Positions 1 to 7,532 of a stretch of DNA of 13,359 nucleotides are shown here, piece after piece. The stretch covers positions 1 through 13,359 of the forward strand of contig HF996768.1 of NCBI GenBank assembly GCA_000433335.1, in the 5' to 3' direction. The position numbers were made by a program, and so were the translations under genes. Position 1 is the stretch's first letter. Each line of letters starts with the position of its first letter. This DNA is from Clostridium sp. CAG:1219 (GTDB taxonomy: Bacteria > Bacillota > Clostridia > TANB77 > CAG-465). Under the pieces are notes generated by a model that saw only the letters and a list, made by a program, of their open reading frames with translations, did no database searches and was not told the origin of the DNA.

Positions 1-34
1 CTCTATATTTTTTTATTTTATCACCTAATTTCAT
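1..34 (-). CDS. Partial gene, probable XRE-type HTH regulator (N-terminus only)
   Basis: Only the first 11 codons lie inside the window; the gene runs off the left edge. They read MKLGDKIKKYR, preceded by a good ribosome binding site (GGGAG, 7 bases before the ATG). This opening resembles the first helix of many small Firmicute XRE/Cro-CI DNA-binding proteins. That is a guess from 11 residues; the start codon itself is well supported. If correct, it would be a repressor-type regulator in the cytoplasm. TATAAT-like hexamers lie upstream at 63-68 and 95-100, but I could not pair either with a convincing -35. Confidence 0.5.
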   Translation of the reverse strand, partial: MKLGDKIKKYR

Positions 35-126
35 AAACTCACTCCCTTTTAACTCTATTTATATTATATCATATTATTTCCAAAAAAGAAACATATTATA
101 CTGCTTTTATTTAGAGTGTTTCCTAA

Positions 127-210
127 ACAGAATACAAATATTGGAATGAAAAGCATTTTAGAAATGGTTTTTATGATGGAATTAAACTTATCTCTGGTTG
201 CCTAAATTAA
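127..210 (+). pseudogene. Possible decayed C-terminal coding remnant
   Basis: This frame encodes 27 residues with protein-like composition (…YWNEKHFRNGFYDGIKL…) ending at TAA 208-210. There is no start codon or ribosome binding site, and in-frame stops lie just upstream at 112-114 and 124-126. The F-x-x-G-F-x-D-G-I-x-L-I pattern resembles the C-terminal end of small Firmicute hypothetical proteins (DUF6809-like, from memory). It may be the tail of a gene whose front has been lost. It could also be chance, because the stretch is short. Confidence 0.25.
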
Positions 211-331
211 AAATTCATATATATCCTGTGGATTTTTTAAATTATTAAAGTTCATACATTACACCTACTCCTCTGTGTTTTATTAATAGCATAAAAATCA
301 AACTTGAAAAATATTTACACTAAGTGTATTT
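211..331. other. AT-rich intergenic stretch, nothing recognised
   Basis: No ORF with a ribosome binding site on either strand. A 5-bp hairpin (TACAC/GTGTA, 316-328), followed on the minus strand by a T-rich run, lies just after the stop of the PH-domain gene. It could be a weak terminator but is too small to call. Confidence 0.4.
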
Positions 332-721
332 CTATAAAACATACTTAGATATAACATAATTTATTTCTCTTACATCAACGCCTGATTTAAAGCTAAATCT
401 CAACGTACTTCCACCACTGATAGTAACTATCAACTCACTCTCTGAATTCATAAATCCTGCGGTTTCAATACCATAGCATTGTATTTTGGAATATGGATAA
501 GAGCAATATGAAACCTTTTCTCCCATAACACCCTTCAAACTTGCAGAAAATATCCTTTTGTTAGTAAATATAATTTGCATATTGCTATTTTTAAAAGCAC
601 ATTCTATTTTCTCGTTATCCACCATTAAACCTTGAACTTCAGATCTTACTTCATCTAATTCTATCTCCTTTAAACTTAAAAAAGTAGAACTTAAACTTAA
701 CTTTCCAGAAACATTTGCCAT
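332..721 (-). CDS. Bacterial PH-domain protein (bPH_1-like)
   Basis: A 129-residue protein that is essentially one domain. From about residue 35 it matches the bacterial pleckstrin-homology fold family formerly called DUF1696: V-D-N-E-K-I-E, then I-I-F-T-N-K-R-I-F (about 50-58), G-E-K-V-S-Y-x-S-Y-P-Y-S-K-I (about 67-80), and the V-E/I-E-T-A-G-F-M-N-S-E-S-E-L stretch near 85-97. It has no signal peptide or membrane segment, so it should be cytosolic. The biochemical role of this family is not settled. The ATG has a strong site (GGGAGGGAG) about 6 bases upstream and its own promoter, and the gene appears monocistronic. Family assignment is fairly secure; cellular function is unknown. Confidence 0.82.
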   Translation of the reverse strand: MANVSGKLSLSSTFLSLKEIELDEVRSEVQGLMVDNEKIECAFKNSNMQIIFTNKRIFSASLKGVMGEKVSYCSYPYSKIQCYGIETAGFMNSESELIVTISGGSTLRFSFKSGVDVREINYVISKYVL

Positions 722-752
722 ATTAAACTCCCTCCCGCTTTAAAACACTACT

Positions 753-781
753 ATTATACCACTTTCATAAAAAAATTCCAA
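753..781 (-). promoter_or_regulatory. Sigma-A promoter of the PH-domain gene
   Basis: On the minus strand: TTGGAA (776-781), 17-bp spacer, TATAAT (753-758) with an extended -10 TGG. It lies about 30 bp upstream of the start codon. Seen by eye; the start site is not mapped. Confidence 0.65.
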
Positions 782-814
782 TACAACTCACTTTACACTT
801 TATATACTATAACT

Positions 815-964
815 CTATAAAAATTTCTTTATTGCTTCGCCCAGTAACAATTCTATTGTAAACTGTTTTGGATTTTTTTCACCGGCAAAAACTTCCCCTA
901 TACCATAATATTTCTTTGCATCTAACATATTAAAAATTAGTAATTTAATATCATAGCAATACAT
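815..964 (-). CDS. Small hypothetical protein, 49 aa
   Basis: An ORF running from ATG at 962-964 to TAG at 815-817. The ribosome binding site AAAGGAGG (970-977), 5 bases before the ATG, is the best-matching in the window and is the main reason to believe the gene. The protein opens MYCYDIKLLIFNMLDAKKYY and continues with a G-I-G-E-V-F-A-G-E-K-N-P-K-Q-F-T-I-E-L-L-L segment, ending in an amphipathic A-I-K-K-F-L. There is no membrane helix of normal length and no signal peptide. I do not recognise a family. It could be a complete small protein or an N-terminal piece of a larger gene truncated by an early stop. It is divergent from the acetyltransferase gene. Confidence 0.6.
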   Translation of the reverse strand: MYCYDIKLLIFNMLDAKKYYGIGEVFAGEKNPKQFTIELLLGEAIKKFL

Positions 965-1034
965 TTTTTCCTCCTTTCTGTGTAATTTACTTCTTATTTA
1001 ATCTTAACATCCACAATAAATTATTTCTACACCT

Positions 1035-1063
1035 TGTATACCATTTTACATGAAATTTGACTA
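1035..1063 (-). promoter_or_regulatory. Possible promoter for the 49-aa ORF
   Basis: On the minus strand: TAGTCA (1058-1063), 17 bp, TATACA (1035-1040) with an extended -10 TGG. The -35 shares bases with the -35 of the divergent acetyltransferase promoter. It would give a leader of roughly 60-65 bases. Moderate match only; a weaker TGTTAAGAT (extended -10) also sits closer to the gene. Confidence 0.35.
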
Positions 1064-1085
1064 AAACTTATATGCGTGCTATACT
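1057..1085 (+). promoter_or_regulatory. Sigma-A promoter of the GNAT gene
   Basis: TTGACT (1057-1062), 17-bp spacer, TATACT (1080-1085): five of six consensus bases in each hexamer. The start codon lies about 50 bp downstream, behind GGAGG at 1125-1129. Confidence 0.8.
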
Positions 1086-1138
1086 AATAAAAGAAGAAGC
1101 AATCAACCCAATATTAACTAAAATGGAGGAAAAACTAT

Positions 1139-1639
1139 ATGACATTAAGAGAATATAAAAAAGAAGATGCCGTTTCAATTGTAAGTTGGATAAAAAGCGA
1201 ACGGGAATTAAAACTGTGGAGTGCTGATAGATATAATACATTTCCATTAACACCGCTCGATATAAATAATTTTTATGAATTTTGTCTTACTACAGATAAG
1301 ATTTATCCCTACACATTAGTAGATGATAATAAAGTGGTTGGCCACTTCATATTAAGAGTGCCAGATAAAAATGCGCCTTCTACCCTACGTTTAGGATTCG
1401 TTATAGTAAACTCCTCTTTAAGAGGAAGGGGCTATGGTAAAGCGTTAATGGCAGAAGCTATAAAATGTGCTCATGATACACTCAACGCAAAAAAACTTAC
1501 ACTTGGAGTTTTTATAAACAACACTAGTGCATACAATTGCTACAAAAAGTGCGGTTTTAATGAAACGAAGGTATTCAAAAATGCATTTAAATTCCATGAT
1601 GAACTTTGGAGTTTTTCTGAAATGGAGCTTAATTTATAA
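1139..1639 (+). CDS. GNAT-family N-acetyltransferase
   Basis: A 166-residue single-domain protein expected to transfer an acetyl group from acetyl-CoA to an amine; the substrate cannot be read from the sequence. The acetyl-CoA pyrophosphate loop (motif A) is R-G-R-G-Y-G-K-A-L at 95-103, following beta strand L-R-L-G-F-V-I-V (83-90). Motif B is N-N-T-S-A-Y-N-C-Y-K-K-C-G-F at 127-140. The N-terminal W-S-A-D-R-Y-N-T-F-P-L-T segment is typical of a Firmicute subgroup near RimJ/RimL and small-molecule acetyltransferases. The ATG is chosen by GGAGG 9 bases upstream. It has its own promoter and terminator. It uses some codons uncommon in its neighbours (CGG, CTG, CTC, GGG), a weak hint of transfer. 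There are no specific aminoglycoside-resistance signatures. Confidence 0.88.
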   Translation: MTLREYKKEDAVSIVSWIKSERELKLWSADRYNTFPLTPLDINNFYEFCLTTDKIYPYTLVDDNKVVGHFILRVPDKNAPSTLRLGFVIVNSSLRGRGYGKALMAEAIKCAHDTLNAKKLTLGVFINNTSAYNCYKKCGFNETKVFKNAFKFHDELWSFSEMELNL

Positions 1640-1642
1640 AAT

Positions 1643-1681
1643 AAAAAGTCTTGTAGGATATAATTCCTATAAGACTTTTTT
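1643..1681. terminator. Bidirectional intrinsic terminator
   Basis: Hairpin with 16-bp arms (1643-1658 and 1665-1680, one G-T pair) around a 6-base loop. Because the arms start in A-runs and end in T-runs, it can stop transcription from the acetyltransferase gene (+) and from the convergent deaminase gene (-). Confidence 0.85.
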
Positions 1682-1776
1682 AAAACTTAATATGTTATTA
1701 ACATTACTATTAAAAAACAAGGATATTATCAACATTATAAACACATAGACACATGAATACCAATAAACTTCTTTTA

Positions 1777-2238
1777 CTAGTATAAAATGCCACCCTCTAA
1801 TTTATATTTTTCAAAAGTTTTTATACATTCTTCTCTATTCATCTGCTTTAGACTAATAAGATTATTATTTTTTCCTTTTAAATAATCATATATAATGTCA
1901 TCTCTAAATCCAATTTCTCCTGCATCCTCTTTAGTACACCCATAATAAACCTCTTTAATGTTTGCCCAAATTATAGCAGAAAGGCACATTGGACATGGCT
2001 CACACGAAGTGTATAACTTGTATTCAGAAAGGTCATATGTATTTAACTTTTCACATGCTTGTCTTATTGCAACAATTTCAGCATGTGCAGTTGGATCATT
2101 ATTTTTAATAACTTTATTATTACCATTTGAAATAATTTTACCATCTTTATCTACAATAACAGCTCCAAAAGGTCCGCCTTCTTTATTTTTAATACCATTA
2201 TCTGCGTTTTCTTTTGCAATTTTCATATATTCATTCAT
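1777..2238 (-). CDS. guaD: Guanine deaminase-like zinc deaminase
   Basis: A 153-residue cytidine-deaminase-fold enzyme that most resembles the short bacterial guanine deaminase (B. subtilis GuaD type), converting guanine to xanthine plus ammonia in purine salvage. Visible motifs: G-G-P-F-G-A-V-I-V (21-29), N-D-P-T-A-H-A-E with zinc ligand His52 and proton shuttle Glu54, and C-E-P-C-P-M-C-L-S-A-I-I-W-A with zinc ligands Cys82 and Cys85. The G-G-P-F-G and N-D-P-T-A-H-A-E forms, and D-A-G-E-I-G-F-R-D-D after the catalytic core, favour GuaD over TadA (tRNA adenosine deaminase). The frame is open 20 codons further upstream, but the start is placed at 2238 because AAAGGAG precedes it and a promoter overlaps the longer form. 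The C-terminal tail is somewhat diverged, so the substrate is not certain. Confidence 0.8.
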   Translation of the reverse strand: MNEYMKIAKENADNGIKNKEGGPFGAVIVDKDGKIISNGNNKVIKNNDPTAHAEIVAIRQACEKLNTYDLSEYKLYTSCEPCPMCLSAIIWANIKEVYYGCTKEDAGEIGFRDDIIYDYLKGKNNNLISLKQMNREECIKTFEKYKLEGGILY

Positions 2239-2269
2239 ATAAACTTTCTCCTTTATTAACACAAGGTAA

Positions 2270-2298
2270 ATTATACAATATTTAAAAGAATTAATCAA
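2270..2298 (-). promoter_or_regulatory. Sigma-A promoter of the guanine-deaminase-like gene
   Basis: On the minus strand: TTGATT (2293-2298), 17-bp spacer, TATAAT (2270-2275). It lies between the suf-mnmA terminator and the gene, making this gene a separate unit with a leader of about 25 bases. Confidence 0.75.
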
Positions 2299-2316
2299 AG
2301 ATTATATCAATTTCAT

Positions 2317-2357
2317 AAAAAAACGCTAAGTTATATTACAGTATAACTTAAACGTTT
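2317..2357 (-). terminator. Intrinsic terminator of the suf-mnmA operon
   Basis: On the minus strand, A-A-A-C-G-T-T-T-A-A-G-T-T-A-T-A pairs with T-A-T-A-A-C-T-T-A-G-C-G-T-T-T (small bulge or mismatch near the base), followed by a run of seven Ts. It starts about 9 bases past the mnmA stop codon. Confidence 0.8.
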
Positions 2358-2365
2358 CTTTATTA

Positions 2366-3421
2366 TTATATTATTTTTCCTCCTCCAAAAACAATATCAT
2401 CTATATAAAATACAGCAGATTGCCCAGGAGTTATTCTTGCAACAGGGTTGTCGAAAGTGACTTTTATCTTATCTTCTCCAGCCATTTCTATTGTAGCCAT
2501 TTCTTCTTTGCTTGAATATCTAGTTTTAACACTAACTCTTTGCCCTTTATCTAATTTATCTACCAATAATAAATTAATATTATTTACATACATTTCCTTT
2601 TTATATATATCTTCTTCCTCACCAACAACTACTTCATTTTTATCTTTATTAAATCCAGTAACAAACAACGGAGCTTTATATGATATGCCAAGGCCCCTTC
2701 TTTGTCCAATTGTATAATTATAAAGACCCTTATGTTTCCCTAATACTTTTCCATATTTATCTACGATATTTCCTGGTGTAGGACGCAGTGTAGAATTATT
2801 TTCCAAAAACTTTTTATAATCTCCATCTGGTATAAAACAAATATCTTCACTATCTGGTTTGTTTGCAACATTTAATTTATGCTCTCTTGCAATATTCCTT
2901 ATTTCTTCTTTTGAGTTAAAATCTGCCAAAGGAAATAATATATGTTCTATTAGCTCTTTAGGAATATTCCACAAAACATAACTTTGATCTTTTTTCCCAG
3001 CATTTGATTTTTTAAGTACCCATCTTCCATATTTTTCACTATATTCAGTTTTAGCATAATGCCCTGTAGCAATATAATTACACCCTAGCTCTTTAGCCTT
3101 TTCATACATAATTCCAAACTTCATATATTTATTACATTCTATACATGGATTAGGTGTCTTTTGGTTTGCATAGCATTCTATAAAGTCATCAATTACGTAC
3201 TTTCTAAAATCCTCTTTGCAATCAAAAGTAAAGTGAGGAATTCCAATAGAATTACAAACATTTTTTGCATCCATGTATGTGTTTACATTACAACAGCTAC
3301 TCCCCACAAAAAGTTCAAGGGTTGTCCCAACAACATCATACCCTCTCTCCTTTAAAAGTAGAGCAGAAACAGAACTATCAACTCCACCACTCATTCCAAG
3401 TAATACTTTCTTATTTTCCAT
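2366..3421 (-). CDS. mnmA: tRNA 2-thiouridylase MnmA
   Basis: A 351-residue cytosolic enzyme that adenylates uridine 34 of tRNA-Lys, -Glu and -Gln, then replaces O2 with sulfur to give the s2U of the modified wobble base. The PP-loop is S-G-G-V-D-S-S at 11-17. The catalytic nucleophile is Cys93 in T-P-N-P-C-I-E-C-N, and the partner persulfide cysteine is Cys195 in S-E-D-I-C-F-I-P. G-Q-R-R-G-L-G and the C-terminal beta domain are present, and the length is normal. The ATG overlaps the end of sufU by 11 bases. Its nearest Shine-Dalgarno (GGAGG) is unusually far, about 15 bases, so translational coupling is likely. As the last gene of the suf operon it is placed to receive sulfur from SufS, directly or through SufU. 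That sulfur route is inferred. Confidence 0.97.
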   Translation of the reverse strand: MENKKVLLGMSGGVDSSVSALLLKERGYDVVGTTLELFVGSSCCNVNTYMDAKNVCNSIGIPHFTFDCKEDFRKYVIDDFIECYANQKTPNPCIECNKYMKFGIMYEKAKELGCNYIATGHYAKTEYSEKYGRWVLKKSNAGKKDQSYVLWNIPKELIEHILFPLADFNSKEEIRNIAREHKLNVANKPDSEDICFIPDGDYKKFLENNSTLRPTPGNIVDKYGKVLGKHKGLYNYTIGQRRGLGISYKAPLFVTGFNKDKNEVVVGEEEDIYKKEMYVNNINLLLVDKLDKGQRVSVKTRYSSKEEMATIEMAGEDKIKVTFDNPVARITPGQSAVFYIDDIVFGGGKII

Positions 3422-3848
3422 TTTTATCTAACATATCCTCCATAGTGTGCCAAGCTAAAAGTGCACATTTTACTCTTGCTGGCATATTTGAAATATTTTT
3501 AAAGGCAATAGCTTCTTCTAGTCGTTCTAGCTCATCTTCATTTTTAGTTTCTCTTTTTATCATATTTATAAAAATTTCTATGATTTCCTTTGCATCTTTA
3601 ATGCTTTTGCCTCTTAATACATCTGACATAATAGATGCAGAGCTCTGAGAAATAGCACAGCCGTGTCCTGTAAATGAGATATCTTCAATTTTATCTTTAT
3701 CAAATTTTATTTCAACTTCTATTTCGTCACCACAATTTGGATTTTTCCCCATCTTACATAAATCACATTCTTCCATTTTCCTTTTATTGTAAGAATTCAT
3801 GCTGTGTTCCATTATTAAGTCACTATATACATCATCTAAATTTTCCAC
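3411..3848 (-). CDS. sufU: SufU sulfur-transfer protein
   Basis: A 145-residue zinc-binding sulfurtransferase that takes the persulfide sulfur from SufS for cluster assembly on SufBCD. The ligand set is visible: Cys39 and Asp41 in N-P-N-C-G-D-E-I, Cys64 in G-H-G-C-A-I-S-Q-S-S-A-S, and Cys128 in A-R-V-K-C-A-L-L-A-W. A longer stretch between the second and third cysteines, compared with IscU, is the SufU hallmark, as is pairing with sufS. The start is a GTG, preceded by AAGGAAGGA at normal spacing and 15 bases after the sufS stop. It overlaps mnmA by 11 bases at its 3' end. It is sometimes annotated as NifU-like, but it has only the N-terminal domain. Confidence 0.94.
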   Translation of the reverse strand: MENLDDVYSDLIMEHSMNSYNKRKMEECDLCKMGKNPNCGDEIEVEIKFDKDKIEDISFTGHGCAISQSSASIMSDVLRGKSIKDAKEIIEIFINMIKRETKNEDELERLEEAIAFKNISNMPARVKCALLAWHTMEDMLDKNGK

Positions 3849-3863
3849 TGTATTATTCCTTCC

Positions 3864-5084
3864 TTAACAATTTTTATTTAAATATTTCTCAAACATATTA
3901 TAAGCTTTTTTTAGTGATATTACAAGTCGTAAAATATCATCTTCTGTATTATATATAGAAAAACTCATTCTGCAAGTAGAGTCTATCCCCATATATCTTA
4001 AAAGTGGTTGTGCACAGTGATTTCCTGATCTTACACAAACACTATATGAATCTAAAATACTTGCGACATCATGTGGATGTACTCCTTTTACATTAAACGA
4101 TATAACAGATGAATAGTTTTCTTTATTACTTGGAATATATAATTCTATAAAATCCAATTTTTTTAGCTCGCATATTGCCTTGTTGTACAGTTCTTGCTCA
4201 ATTTTATTTATTTTGTCATATCCTATACTCTCTATATAATCAATAGCAGCGCCAAGCCCAACAACTCCCTCTACATTTTGAGTTCCTGCCTCAAATTTAT
4301 TAGGAAGTGGCGCAAAAGTAGTTTTTTGTTCATAAACGTATTCTATCATATCTCCACCCATTAAAAATGGTTGCATTTTATTTAATATTTCCCTTTTTCC
4401 ATACATAACGCCAATTCCAAGCGGTGCAAACATTTTATGTCCTGAAAACACAAAAAAATCTGCATTTAAATCTTGAACATCTATTTTCATATGAGGTATA
4501 CTCTGAGATCCATCAACAACTACTATAGCTCCCATTTTATGAGCATATTTTATTATTTCCTTTACTTTATTAACAGTTCCAAGTACGTTAGATATATGTG
4601 TTATTGCCACTATTTTAGTTTTATTTGTTATTTTGTTTTTTATCTCACAATCATCTAACTCATAATTTTCATTTATATACATATAATTTAATTTACTGCC
4701 TGTTTTTCTTGTAATATATTGCCAAGGAACTAAATTTGAGTGATGTTCCATAATTGATAAAACTACTTCATCATCAGGTAAAAGATTATCTAAACCATAA
4801 GAATATGCTATTAAGTTTAATGCTTCACTCGCATTTTTTGTAAATATGATTTCTTCTTTATATCTTGCACCAATAAATTTTGAAATCTTTTCTCTTGTAC
4901 TTTCATATGCTTCGGTTGCATCCATACTAAGACTATATGCTCCCCTATGTGGATTTGCATTTAGCGTTTCATAAAATTTATTTACCTTATCTATAACATA
5001 TTTAGGTTTTTGTGTTGTTGCGGCACTATCTAAATATACAATATCCTTATTTTTAAAAATTGGAAAATCCTTTTTATAATCCAT
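3864..5084 (-). CDS. sufS: Cysteine desulfurase SufS
   Basis: A 406-residue pyridoxal-phosphate enzyme (type II desulfurase, aminotransferase class V) that converts cysteine to alanine and carries the sulfur as a persulfide. The PLP lysine is Lys217 in F-S-G-H-K-M-F-A-P, with the conserved I-M-E-H-H-S-N-L-V-P-W at 111-121 and V-D-G-S-Q-S at 190-195. The active-site cysteine is Cys357 in R-S-G-N-H-C-A-Q-P on a short loop typical of SufS, and the substrate-carboxylate arginine is Arg372. Length is as expected. The ATG lies 11 bases inside the end of sufD, with AGGGGA in front. It should supply SufU and, by context, MnmA; no separate YrvO/IscS-type desulfurase is in this window. Confidence 0.97.
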   Translation of the reverse strand: MDYKKDFPIFKNKDIVYLDSAATTQKPKYVIDKVNKFYETLNANPHRGAYSLSMDATEAYESTREKISKFIGARYKEEIIFTKNASEALNLIAYSYGLDNLLPDDEVVLSIMEHHSNLVPWQYITRKTGSKLNYMYINENYELDDCEIKNKITNKTKIVAITHISNVLGTVNKVKEIIKYAHKMGAIVVVDGSQSIPHMKIDVQDLNADFFVFSGHKMFAPLGIGVMYGKREILNKMQPFLMGGDMIEYVYEQKTTFAPLPNKFEAGTQNVEGVVGLGAAIDYIESIGYDKINKIEQELYNKAICELKKLDFIELYIPSNKENYSSVISFNVKGVHPHDVASILDSYSVCVRSGNHCAQPLLRYMGIDSTCRMSFSIYNTEDDILRLVISLKKAYNMFEKYLNKNC

Positions 5085-6123
5085 TTTCTAATCCCCTATC
5101 TATTCTTTGATTAATTTCATCTATTATCTTCTCATCATTTAAATTTTCTAGTATCGTACTAAACCTAGCTTTTACTATTAATTTTATCGCATCAGAATAA
5201 CTAAAACCTCTACTCATAATGTAAAACAACATTTCATCATCCACTTTACCAGAAGCCGAAGAGTGATTCCCTACAACCTCCTCTTCAGTTGCAAGCAACA
5301 TTGGAAGTGATATACTCCTAGCATTTTTGGAAAGTAGAAGACAAAATTCATTTTCTCTGCCACAAGCTTTTTTACATCCTTTTTTAAAATCTATAGTACC
5401 TTTAAATGATTTTTTACAATTATCAGAAATTGCACCTTGCACATCTATGTCTGCTTTTGATTTTTTTCCATTCATATGAACAATATAATTCATATCTTTT
5501 ACTTGATTTTCTCTTCCAATATATATTGTTTTTATATTGTTTTGAGTCATATCTGAAATACAATTAGAATAATAATTTATAATACTATACTTTGCTCCAA
5601 GATCAATAAGTGAAACATTAACACTTGCCATATCATATATTTCAGTTTGTATTGCATCAAAATTATAAGAATCTTCATTTAAAAAGTTTACTAGAATTAC
5701 ATTTAAATTTGCACCATCTTGTGCAATAATATTAATTATTCCATTATGATAACATTCTTTAGAAGTATTGGAATTATACACTATAATAATATCTGAATCA
5801 TATTTTGCTACAATATCTAATTTATTAATAAGAGTAGTATTATTATCATCAAAGTTATAATCTAACTTAACTACTTCTCTTGCCAAATTTATTCTAATTT
5901 TACTATTTGACTTTTTTTCTATTTCACTTTCAAGATATTCTCCATTACCATAAACAGTATCTTTATTCAAAACTTCACTGTCTATAATGCTATCTTTATA
6001 ATCAATATTTACATTACCAAACTCAACATTTTTATCTTGAATTTTTGGAATATTTACTTCAACATTATTTATAGAAAAATTTTTAGCTGTTCTTATCGGT
6101 GTTTCATTTGCGTATATCTTCAT
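5074..6123 (-). CDS. sufD: SufD, Fe-S scaffold subunit
   Basis: A 349-residue SufB paralogue that partners with SufB and SufC in the SufBC2D scaffold. The N-terminal half is diverged and rich in Asn and Asp. The conserved C-terminal core is clear: G-T-I-D-F-K-K-G-C-K-K-A-C-G-R near 242-256, L-L-L-S-K-N-A-R-S (262-270), E-E-E-V-V-G-N-H-S-S-A-S-G (280-292) and F-Y-I-M-S-R-G-F-S-Y-S-D-A (300-312). His287 sits where E. coli SufD has the histidine involved in cluster formation at the SufB-SufD interface. The protein is shorter than the E. coli one (about 420), as in many Clostridia. The start overlaps the sufB stop by one base (TAATG), with GAAGGGAG upstream. The unusual cysteines near 250-261 might be worth attention. 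Confidence 0.93.
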   Translation of the reverse strand: MKIYANETPIRTAKNFSINNVEVNIPKIQDKNVEFGNVNIDYKDSIIDSEVLNKDTVYGNGEYLESEIEKKSNSKIRINLAREVVKLDYNFDDNNTTLINKLDIVAKYDSDIIIVYNSNTSKECYHNGIINIIAQDGANLNVILVNFLNEDSYNFDAIQTEIYDMASVNVSLIDLGAKYSIINYYSNCISDMTQNNIKTIYIGRENQVKDMNYIVHMNGKKSKADIDVQGAISDNCKKSFKGTIDFKKGCKKACGRENEFCLLLSKNARSISLPMLLATEEEVVGNHSSASGKVDDEMLFYIMSRGFSYSDAIKLIVKARFSTILENLNDEKIIDEINQRIDRGLENGL

Positions 6124-7523
6124 TAACCTATACTCCCTTCTAATTCAAGATTTATTAAATTATTCATTTCAGCAGCATACTCTACTGGTAACTCCTTTGA
6201 TATTGGATATGCAAATCCCCTAACTATCATAGCACGCGCATCTTCTTCAGATATTCCTCTAGACATCAAATAAAATATAGTCTTATCACTTATTTTTCCT
6301 ATTTTAGCTTCATGTGAGAATGTAACTTCATCAGTTCTAATATCATTTACTGGAATTGTATCAGATCTTGAAATATCATCAAGCATTAATGATTCACACG
6401 AAACATTACATTTAGAGCCACTCGCATTTTCCATTATTTTAACCAAAGCTCTATAAGTACATGCTCCTCCATCTTTTGAGATTGATTTTGAATTTATAAG
6501 AGAAGATGTGTTTTTAGCATTATGAACAACTTTAAATCCTGTGTCTAAATCTTGCCCTTTACCCGCAAAAGTTATACCTGTATACTCAGTTTTTGCTCCT
6601 TCTCCATTTAAAATGCTCATTGGATATAACATTGAAACTTTAGAGCCAAAAGAACCTGTAACCCAATCTATTTTACCATTTTTTTCTACAATGGCTTTTT
6701 TTGTATTTAAATTCATCATATTTTTAGACCAGTTTTCTATAGTAGAATATCTAAGATATGCCCCCTCTTTTACATATAGTTCAACACATCCTGCATGAAG
6801 GTTAACCTTATTATACTTTGGCGCAGAACATCCTTCTATAAAATGAAGACTTGCCCCTTCATCTACTATAATTAAAGTGTGCTCAAATTGACCAGACTCT
6901 GGAGAATTTAGTCTAAAATATGATTGTAAAGGAATGTCTACCTTTACATTTTTTGGGACATATACAAATGATCCACCTGACCAAACTGCAGCGTGTAATG
7001 CCACGAATTTATGATCATTTATTGGAACACATTTCATAAAGTATTTTTTCACAATATCTGGATATTTTTTTACTGCTGTTTCCATATCAGTATATATAAC
7101 ACCTTTTTTTAGAAGATCTTCTTTTATACTATGATATACTACTTCCGAATCATATTGAGCGCCCACGCCTGCAAGAGATGCCCTTCTTTCAGCCTCTGGA
7201 ATTCCAAGATTTTCAAATGTATTTTTTATATCTTCTGGAACATCATCCCAACTTGAATTTAAACTAGTTTTAGGCTTAACATAAGTTGCTATATCATTAA
7301 TATCTAAAGATGAAAGATCTGGCCCCCAAGTTGGTATTTCAAGTTTTTCATAAGTTTCCAATGCCTTTATTCTTATATCTCTCATCCAGTCTGGCTCATT
7401 CTTTATTTTAGAAATCTCTTCGACTATATTTTTACTAAGGCCCTTTTTCATCTTAAAGTCATAACTATCCTTATTTTTTATATCATATATATTTCTATTA
7501 ATTTCATCTATATTTGTTTTCAT
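6123..7523 (-). CDS. sufB: SufB, Fe-S scaffold subunit
   Basis: A 466-residue central scaffold of the SUF system, on which iron and sulfur assemble into a cluster within SufBC2D. Recognisable segments include P-T-W-G-P-D-L (64-70), the R-R-A-S-L-A-G-V-G-A-Q-Y-D-S region (113-126), K-Y-F-M-K-C-V-P (160-167), V-W-S-G-G-S-F-V-Y-V-P (180-190), and the C-terminal S-R-G-I-S-E-E-D-A-R-A-M-I-V-R-G-F. Cys376 (S-C-E-S-L) and Glu405 (S-H-E-A) are 29 residues apart, matching Cys405 and Glu434 of E. coli SufB, the sulfur acceptor and cluster ligand. Length is normal. The ATG is 9 bases after the sufC stop, with its AGGA site overlapping that stop. Confidence 0.97.
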   Translation of the reverse strand: MKTNIDEINRNIYDIKNKDSYDFKMKKGLSKNIVEEISKIKNEPDWMRDIRIKALETYEKLEIPTWGPDLSSLDINDIATYVKPKTSLNSSWDDVPEDIKNTFENLGIPEAERRASLAGVGAQYDSEVVYHSIKEDLLKKGVIYTDMETAVKKYPDIVKKYFMKCVPINDHKFVALHAAVWSGGSFVYVPKNVKVDIPLQSYFRLNSPESGQFEHTLIIVDEGASLHFIEGCSAPKYNKVNLHAGCVELYVKEGAYLRYSTIENWSKNMMNLNTKKAIVEKNGKIDWVTGSFGSKVSMLYPMSILNGEGAKTEYTGITFAGKGQDLDTGFKVVHNAKNTSSLINSKSISKDGGACTYRALVKIMENASGSKCNVSCESLMLDDISRSDTIPVNDIRTDEVTFSHEAKIGKISDKTIFYLMSRGISEEDARAMIVRGFAYPISKELPVEYAAEMNNLINLELEGSIG

Positions 7524-7532
7524 AAATCCTAC

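Noticed and set aside
1643..1681. GTAGGA-TATAAT-TCCTA inside this hairpin resembles the suf operator half-sites.
   Set aside because: It is the core of a strong bidirectional terminator between two convergent genes, not a promoter, and lacks the 17-bp half-site spacing.
1777..2238. Could be TadA, the tRNA adenosine deaminase.
   Set aside because: The G-G-P-F-G, N-D-P-T-A-H-A-E and S-C-E-P-C-P-M-C forms and the following D-A-G-E-I-G-F-R-D-D fit short guanine deaminases better; TadA normally has L-E-P-C-x-M-C and lacks the last motif.
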